Assembly (NCBI GenBank): GCA_964445575.1
Contig: CAYULB010000080.1
Coordinates: 1-7,602, forward strand
Direction: 5' to 3'
Origin: WJMT01 sp964445575
GTDB lineage: Bacteria; Acidobacteriota; Aminicenantia; Aminicenantales; Aminicenantaceae
Length of the DNA: 7,602 nucleotides
Positions 7,101 through 7,602 of the stretch are shown here, one piece after another (positions within the stretch are counted from its first letter, which is position 1; every line of letters begins with the position of its first letter). The notes beneath the pieces were generated by a model, which saw only the letters and a program-made list of their open reading frames with translations, was not told the origin of the DNA and did no database searches. The position numbers and the translations under genes are program-made.

Positions 7101-7341
7101 GCTTCAAAAAAAAGAACCCAACATCCTGTCATTTATCGAGCAGCGCAAGCTTGACCTCATCATAAATATTCCTAAGAGTATTGAAGCTACTGAACTCACA
7201 AATGATTACATAATAAGAAGAAAAGCTGTGGACTTTAATATCCCTCTCATCACAAATCTTCAGTTTGCTGTTCGCTTTATAGATGCAATATCCAAAGTCA
7301 GTCTCAATGATTTGGTAATTAAATCATGGGATAAATATTAA
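4171..7341 (+). CDS. carB: carbamoyl phosphate synthetase, large subunit (CAD-like type)
   Basis: The 1056-aa synthetase makes carbamoyl phosphate from bicarbonate, ammonia from CarA and two ATP, for pyrimidine and arginine synthesis. The two homologous halves are intact. The first has GQAGEFDYSGSQA (15-27), the ATP-grasp loop GGLGSS (169-174), R163, and the metal ligands Q276, E290 and N292 in IIEVNPRLSRSSALASKA. The second has GSGSYRIGSSVEFDW (550-564), R699 in IRPSYVLSGAAM, and Q813, E825 and N827 in VIECNLRASRSFPF. A helical oligomerisation region (about 400-530) lies between them. The MGS-like allosteric domain (about 925-1056) ends LVIKSWDKY. The signatures are those of eukaryotic CAD and a Bacteroidetes-type paralogue, not classical CarB. 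The start is GTG at 4171, with AGAGG (4156-4160) 10 nt upstream, overlapping the carA stop. No truncation or frameshift is seen. Confidence 0.98.
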   Translation: MKKVILLGSGALQIGQAGEFDYSGSQAIKALKEEKINVILINPNIATIQTSDYLAEKIYFLPVTPYFVEKVIKKEKPEGILLSFGGQTALNCGVELYKKGILDKNGVKILGTPIKAVMDCEDRKSFSRKLNEIGVKIPKSKAANSPRRALEAAEKIGYPVITRVAYALGGLGSSLSFTKQDLRKQVQKAFSFASQVLIEEYLEGWQEIEYEVVRDNQDNCITVCNMENFDPMGIHTGESIVVAPSQTLSDHEYHKLRKISIQVIRHLNIVGECNIQFAVNKNSGEYKIIEVNPRLSRSSALASKATGYPLAFIAAKLAIGHSLVDLPNSITKKTKACFEPALDYVVVKIPRWDLTKFKRASKKIGSEMKSVGEVMAIGRNFEEALQKALRMLQVGMYGLVCNDTNIKDLNQELKNPTDKRIFAIAEAVKTFSIEKIHNLTQIEPWFLYKIKNIVSLYQKLKKQKFERLSKDLLLESKKLGFSDKQIALIYGREELEVRKLRKKLSVFPYVKQIDTLAAEYPAQTNYLYLTYNSVEDDLEFEDRNNVIVLGSGSYRIGSSVEFDWCCVNTVISLRSLGYETIMINYNPETVSTDYDICDRLYFDELSFETVADIYEKEDPKGIIISMGGQIPNNIATKCAQYGLQILGTASQNIDRAENRHKFSSLLDKLNIDQPEWKELTDIEEAKDFAERAGYPVLIRPSYVLSGAAMSVALNDKELVSYLQRASEVSPEYPVIISKFIENAKEIELDGVAKNGKLFVYAICEHVENAGVHSGDTTMVLPPQRTYLETTRRMKKITREIVRALQINGPFNIQFIAKDNMVKVIECNLRASRSFPFVSKIFKLNFVELATKLIMGIDLPLIDKSCFELDYVGVKAPQFSFTRLKGADPVLSVEMASTGEVACIGDSFEEAFLKALLSVGYDYPKRNILLSTGPFESKAVFLPEAKRLTEFGFRLYATQGTADFLKYNGIEAETLYWPLQKKEPNILSFIEQRKLDLIINIPKSIEATELTNDYIIRRKAVDFNIPLITNLQFAVRFIDAISKVSLNDLVIKSWDKY

Positions 7342-7342
7342 T

Positions 7343-7394
7343 CTGGATTATTCACGAGTCGAGATTGCTGCAGATGCGAGGCGCCAGGGCATGA
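7343..7394 (+). repeat. ~51-bp repeat, copy 2
   Basis: This copy matches the reverse complement of 257-307 at 49 of 52 aligned columns. Differences are G for A after GAGTC, T for G in the centre (TGCTGCAG), and an extra C making GGCGCC. It ends at the same GGGCATGA as copy 1, but the partner hairpin arm that follows there is absent here. It is in the same orientation to carB as copy 1 is to the minus-strand operon. Confidence 0.85.
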
Positions 7395-7504
7395 TTAGAG
7401 TTGATAGAGTTTGTTTCGTTTCTCCAGTTTCTATGGATTCTTTAGGTTATTTGGTTTGGCTAATGCGCGAGGAGCGAGAAAAGCGAGACAGGCTAAATGT
7501 TTAA
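7391..7504 (+). CDS. possible 37-aa small ORF, unrecognised
   Basis: The ATG is the one at the edge of the repeat, preceded by GCGAGG with about 9 nt spacing. The peptide begins MIRVDRVCFVSPVSMD, has a short hydrophobic part (LGYLVWLM, residues 18-25) and a charged tail EEREKRDRLNV. The same frame is open upstream through the repeat back into the end of carB. No family is recognised. It could be a genuine small protein, the remnant of a gene broken by the repeat, or chance. Confidence 0.2.
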   Translation: MIRVDRVCFVSPVSMDSLGYLVWLMREEREKRDRLNV

Positions 7505-7602
7505 AAAAGACAAGGAGCAGCCGCAGGCTTTAGGAAATTCAGGTGTGGCTGAAGCGACTTTGAAGAAGAATGGCGTTAAAAATCTGAAGGGAGCACAAGC
7601 CA
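7497..7602 (+). CDS. possible start of a gene, cut by the window end
   Basis: An ATG directly after an in-frame TAA opens a frame of 35 codons that continues past the window end. It overlaps the preceding short frame by 8 nt. The visible N-terminus begins MFKKDKEQPQALGNSGVAEA and is lysine-rich and hydrophilic, with no signal peptide or motif I recognise. The only upstream signal is a weak AGG 4 nt before the ATG. Confidence 0.3.
   Translation, partial: MFKKDKEQPQALGNSGVAEATLKKNGVKNLKGAQA

Larger units (their letters stand above)
7342..7602. other. region after carB: repeat copy and short open frames
   Basis: The repeat copy starts 1 nt after the carB stop, so carB has no spacer and no recognisable hairpin-plus-T-tract terminator. 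After the repeat the plus strand stays open in one frame to 7504. GGCTAA occurs twice (7458-7463 and 7491-7496), flanking a purine-rich stretch with three GCGAG units (7467-7487). I see no RNA gene. Confidence 0.6.

Noticed and set aside
6929..7165. A 78-codon plus-strand frame inside carB
   Set aside because: It lies in the intact MGS-like domain of carB in another frame, with no family features.
258..7393. The inverted repeats as ends of a composite transposon
   Set aside because: There is no transposase or integrase between them, the contents are housekeeping and stress genes, and I see no target-site duplication.

Overview
The window looks like chromosomal DNA of an anaerobic or microaerophilic bacterium of low-to-moderate GC content. 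The lifestyle is inferred from a flavodiiron protein, a stand-alone rubredoxin and a PerR/Fur-type regulator in one tight operon. The lineage cannot be fixed from sequence alone. The carbamoyl phosphate synthetase belongs to the branch resembling eukaryotic CAD and a Bacteroidetes-type paralogue, not the classical E. coli/Bacillus type. That fits several uncultivated bacterial phyla as well as Bacteroidetes relatives.

Layout. Positions 1-364 are AT-rich and carry no convincing gene. They hold a 15-bp inverted repeat (69-83/174-188), a hairpin (227-267), one copy of a ~51-bp repeat (257-307) and a few short open frames. Positions 365-2991 are a minus-strand operon, in transcription order: PerR/Fur-family regulator, rubredoxin, flavodiiron protein (FprA/ROO class), then, after a 99-nt gap, a two-helix membrane protein of unknown function. 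The first three genes are packed with a 4-nt overlap and a 3-nt gap. A consensus promoter (TTGACA, 18 bp, TATAAT) precedes the regulator. Positions 2992-3109 form a compact divergent promoter region. Positions 3110-7341 hold carA and carB on the plus strand, overlapping by 4 nt (GTGA). Positions 7342-7602 hold the second copy of the ~51-bp repeat, in inverted orientation, followed by short open frames of uncertain status, one of which runs off the window.

How it works together. The regulator probably senses peroxide or iron and controls its own operon. Rubredoxin would pass electrons to the flavodiiron protein, which reduces O2 to water (or NO to N2O) in the cytoplasm. carAB makes carbamoyl phosphate from glutamine, bicarbonate and ATP for pyrimidine and arginine synthesis. 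It shares only the intergenic region with the oxygen-defence operon.

No previously undescribed system is evident. The most unusual features are the 94%-identical repeat lying just downstream of both divergent transcription units, the uncharacterised membrane protein attached to the oxygen-reduction operon, and the CAD-like carAB as separate bacterial genes.
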